Positions 61,602 to 64,000 of a DNA stretch of 64,000 nt are shown here, in pieces. A program made the position numbers and the translations under genes. Origin of the DNA: Malus domestica (lineage: Eukaryota > Streptophyta > Magnoliopsida > Rosales > Rosaceae); contig NC_091674.1 of the NCBI RefSeq assembly GCF_042453785.1, positions 10,532,001 through 10,596,000 of the forward strand. Direction: 5' to 3'. Every line of letters begins with the position of its first letter. Within the stretch, counting starts at the first letter, position 1. Below the pieces are notes generated by a model. It saw only the letters and a program-made list of their open reading frames with translations, was not told where the DNA came from and did no database searches.

Positions 61602-63397
61602 TGCTGAAGCTTCATTTGAGGGTGTCTCCTCCTGCGCACTTGGTTTTGTATGTCGGGATTTCAGCTTTTCTTTTGGGCCAAGGAGTCTTTTACTTATTTA
61701 TAGGGCCAAGGAGTGGCTTTCTTCTTTTACCAGCAGAGCTTCCATCTTTTATTTATTTATTTATTTATAATTTTAAATACGATTTTCTTTCTTATCTATG
61801 AATATTGTATTTTTACTCAAAATACGTCAACACATTAACTTCCATGTTGACATAAAGTCCCTATCCTAAGTCCTCACTAGGCCTAAATTTTTGCCGGAAT
61901 TGAAAATACATGTTTCAAATTCCAATCCAAAAAGTTAAAAAAAAATAAGTATCAATTTTGAGAAATATTCAAATACATTTCAATTCCTATCTAATTCAGT
62001 TCAGGTTTTTTTTTTTCGAATTTAAAATTTTTGATTTCTAATTTGAATTTAGTGAAATATTTTAAAACTTTTTAATTCAAAATCAGTCATAATCAAGTAT
62101 TTCCATCCAAAGTTTCACCCGTAGTGAGCATGCATATACTTGTATCGACAAGCATACGATGACAACATATGAGTAGGATTATTATAAAAATATACTTCAT
62201 TTAGTCACTATCTTTTATGAGGGGGTGTGATTCATAATGCCAACACAAAAAATAATTTCAACTTGATAAAGTATAATTAATTTAGTAACTATCAAAAGCA
62301 ACAACATTCATCATCGTTATTTTCTAAGCACTATTCTAGTGTATATTGTAAAATAGATGAACACATTGCTTGTCTAACTAGAAATATGAGATTTCTCAAA
62401 TTTAGTCACTGTTCTAAAAATCTTCGTCTAGTTCTGCTTAGGCGATAGGTGGTTGGTTATTACCCTGTTTAGTTCGTAGGCTTTTTAAAATCAAGAAAGT
62501 GCCCCTAGACTAGTTTAAGCGTCCACCTAGCCCGCCTAGATCGTAACCCTTACTTAGATAAAAAATCGGTAGCTTTCATTTTGCATTTTGTTTTTTCAAT
62601 AAAATGTAAAAGACTTGTTAAATGTTTGGATGAAACACTCATTATATGTTTGTTCCCCATGTTTTCAATATATTCTAATACTTTATAATTTATATGTCAT
62701 TTTATTATGCAAGCTATGTGTCTCTCTTATTTATACCATATATAAAAAAATTTATTTAAATCTGCTCAGTTCGCTTAGGCTTCCGCCTAAGCCCCGCCTA
62801 GTCACCTAGTCGTCTAGAGTGGTGCTCTCCTAAGGTCCTCATTTTGAGAACCATTGAGGTCCTCTTTCATCTGAGCCATTAAATTGATCTAATGATAAAT
62901 TAACCAAGAAGCTTAAATTATCTTTGTTATACCATAACAATATATCAAACAGATTAAATAAAGAACAAAAAAAAAAAGTTCACGGGTGAATTCCTTCCAG
63001 TTGGCAAAGAGGTCTTTCCCCAGATTTCTCACATGTTTCAGATTTCGAACCGCCATTGCCGACGGGTCTAAACGAGCGGCCTTGCAGACATTATCAAAAG
63101 CCTTAAGTTTATTGGAGGCAATCCTGTATTTTGCCATCCATTTTGCAGTGAATTCACATCAAACAGTGGCCACCACCACGTTTGTTGTGCCTCTTTGATC
63201 TAATTTAAATAGCCAAAAGGATGATTGTGTTGAGTTGATGTGCATCATCCTCTCCTTCTTATAATTGCAAAGCCATTAGGGCACAATTTTGTGGAGCCAA
63301 AAATATTCACAAGGCGACACGTGGATTTTTGACAAAAGAAGACAAAACTACCCTTGGGGCATACCAGGATTCATACGCGCAAGTAGCAGACAATTAT
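61602..63397. other. HAD promoter and intergenic region with repeat remnants
   Basis: The HAD promoter lies just right of 61601. A TTTA run is at 61747-61769. At about 62390-62840 both ends carry GCCTAGGC-like words (GCTTAGGCGATAGG; CTTCCGCCTAAGCCCCGCC), suggesting an old MITE similar to the one in the kinesin intron. A minus-strand frame at 63137-62913 (MAKYRIASNKLKAFDNVCK and onward to NWKEFTREL) looks protein-like over about 55 residues, then runs into a poly(T) tract. I cannot name it, and it may be a small gene or a gene fragment. Confidence 0.45.
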
Positions 63398-64000
63398 TGA
63401 CACATCCCGATCCTATAATCAAGGCGTGCTGGCCGTCACGTGAGCGTGACATAACCAAAAGTGCGATGCGGAAGCAAAAGATAAGAGAAATACGAAGGAA
63501 TAAAAACCAACTACTAGCAATAATATCCAACTAGCATCCTAGAGTAAGTTTAAGTGTGAAACACACAAATTCAGAGCATTAGTACTAGGTGCAGTCAAGT
63601 AGGACCATAACTAAATTACAACACCCGCAGGTGAGTCCTACATTTATGTAGTCTGTCAGTACGCCGTGGGAATCCTCGTGGGCCACCAGCGCTGCTAACC
63701 AGAATCTGGAGGGGCGCAAAACAAAATTGAGTGGGTCAGTAAAACCAAAGTTTTTCAAAAACATTTCATTTAAAACATTTTTAACCCCTCGCTGTAAAAC
63801 TTGTATACTTTCCCAGAAAATAACATAATATGCATATACTTCTTCAAATATCTCAAATTACCAATCTTTATCAAAACCCAGAAAATATGCCATGCCATAA
63901 ATGTCAATAACAGATTAAGAACACATCAATATAACAGGTGACATAATGAATCAACCGGAGACCCTGCAGTTGGTCATGTACGGTTAATTCCATAGCTCAA
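63398..64000 (-). mobile_element. Start of another copy of the 2.3 kb LTR family (cut by window end)
   Basis: The terminus TGACACATCCCGATCC at 63398 is followed by CAAGGCGTGCTGGCCGTCAC and GTGAGCGTGACATAACC, aligning with the copy at 16524 (CAAGGCATACTGACCGTCAC, then GGGAGTGACGTAACC). Further shared phrases are AGGTGCAGTC with AGTAGGAC, and AACCCCTCG(C/T)TGTAAAAC. It has the same orientation as that copy. Only about 600 bp are visible, so whether it is a solo LTR or a full element is open. Confidence 0.8.

Noticed and set aside
1..64000. CRISPR array, operon-type promoters, Shine-Dalgarno sites, tRNA or rRNA genes
   Set aside because: The DNA is plant nuclear. Repeats seen are microsatellites, tandem units or transposons. 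No tRNA or rRNA was recognised by eye, but a tRNAscan or Infernal run would be needed to exclude small RNAs.

Overview
The window is plant nuclear DNA: five intron-rich genes with GT-AG introns lie in AT-rich sequence crowded with LTR retrotransposons, MITEs, hAT and Mutator-like elements and a LINE fragment. Closeness of the kinesin and NEP1 proteins to Arabidopsis shows a eudicot. The gag-like open reading frame inside the 54-58 kb element resembles a repeat protein I recall from apple and pear, so a rosaceous tree is my best guess (inference).

Layout. 1-2.3 kb: the LTR end of a dead Ty1/copia element (minus strand). 2.3-9.7 kb: intergenic, with a Tourist-like MITE and an ATATCG-rich repeat pair. 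9.7-11.3 kb: ribosomal protein eS10 (plus). 11.6-12.5 kb: a non-autonomous hAT. 13.2-16.0 kb: NEP1/EMG1 (minus). 16.5-18.9 kb: a 2.3 kb solo LTR. 19.1-19.4 kb: a hAT transposase remnant. 20.8-35.5 kb: a 33-exon CENP-E-like kinesin of the KIN7O type (minus), with a copia solo LTR in one intron. 36-46.2 kb: a nested stack in which an old LTR of the same 2.3 kb family has been split by a second hAT copy and by a 6.6 kb Mutator-like element carrying two broken F-box gene copies and its own MITE. 48.0-48.6 kb: a TIR element just upstream of PWP1. 48.7-53.4 kb: WD40 protein PWP1 (plus). 54.0-61.6 kb: a HAD-family hydrolase (minus) whose last 30-nt coding exon is separated from the rest by a 5.0 kb intron filled by a repetitive retroelement and a LINE tail. 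63.4-64 kb: the start of a third copy of the 2.3 kb LTR family.

Three of the five genes (eS10, NEP1, PWP1) are tied to the ribosome or its assembly: eS10 is a 40S protein, NEP1 methylates 18S pseudouridine, and PWP1 is a nucleolar pre-rRNA factor. eS10 and NEP1 both have a telo-box in the proximal promoter, a usual mark of co-regulated plant ribosome genes. The kinesin (chromosome or spindle motor) and the HAD hydrolase show no functional link to them. Plant genes are not in operons, so the grouping may be chance.

I reconstructed coding exons by hand from splice sites and reading phase. All five models close in frame (179, 286, 1320, 501 and 305 aa). Untranslated ends and transcription starts were not determined. 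I recognised no tRNA, rRNA or CRISPR sequence, but could not run a scan. I found no clearly new biological system. The most informative parts are the nested transposon strata, the F-box-carrying MULE, and the HAD gene that reads through a 5 kb transposon-filled intron.
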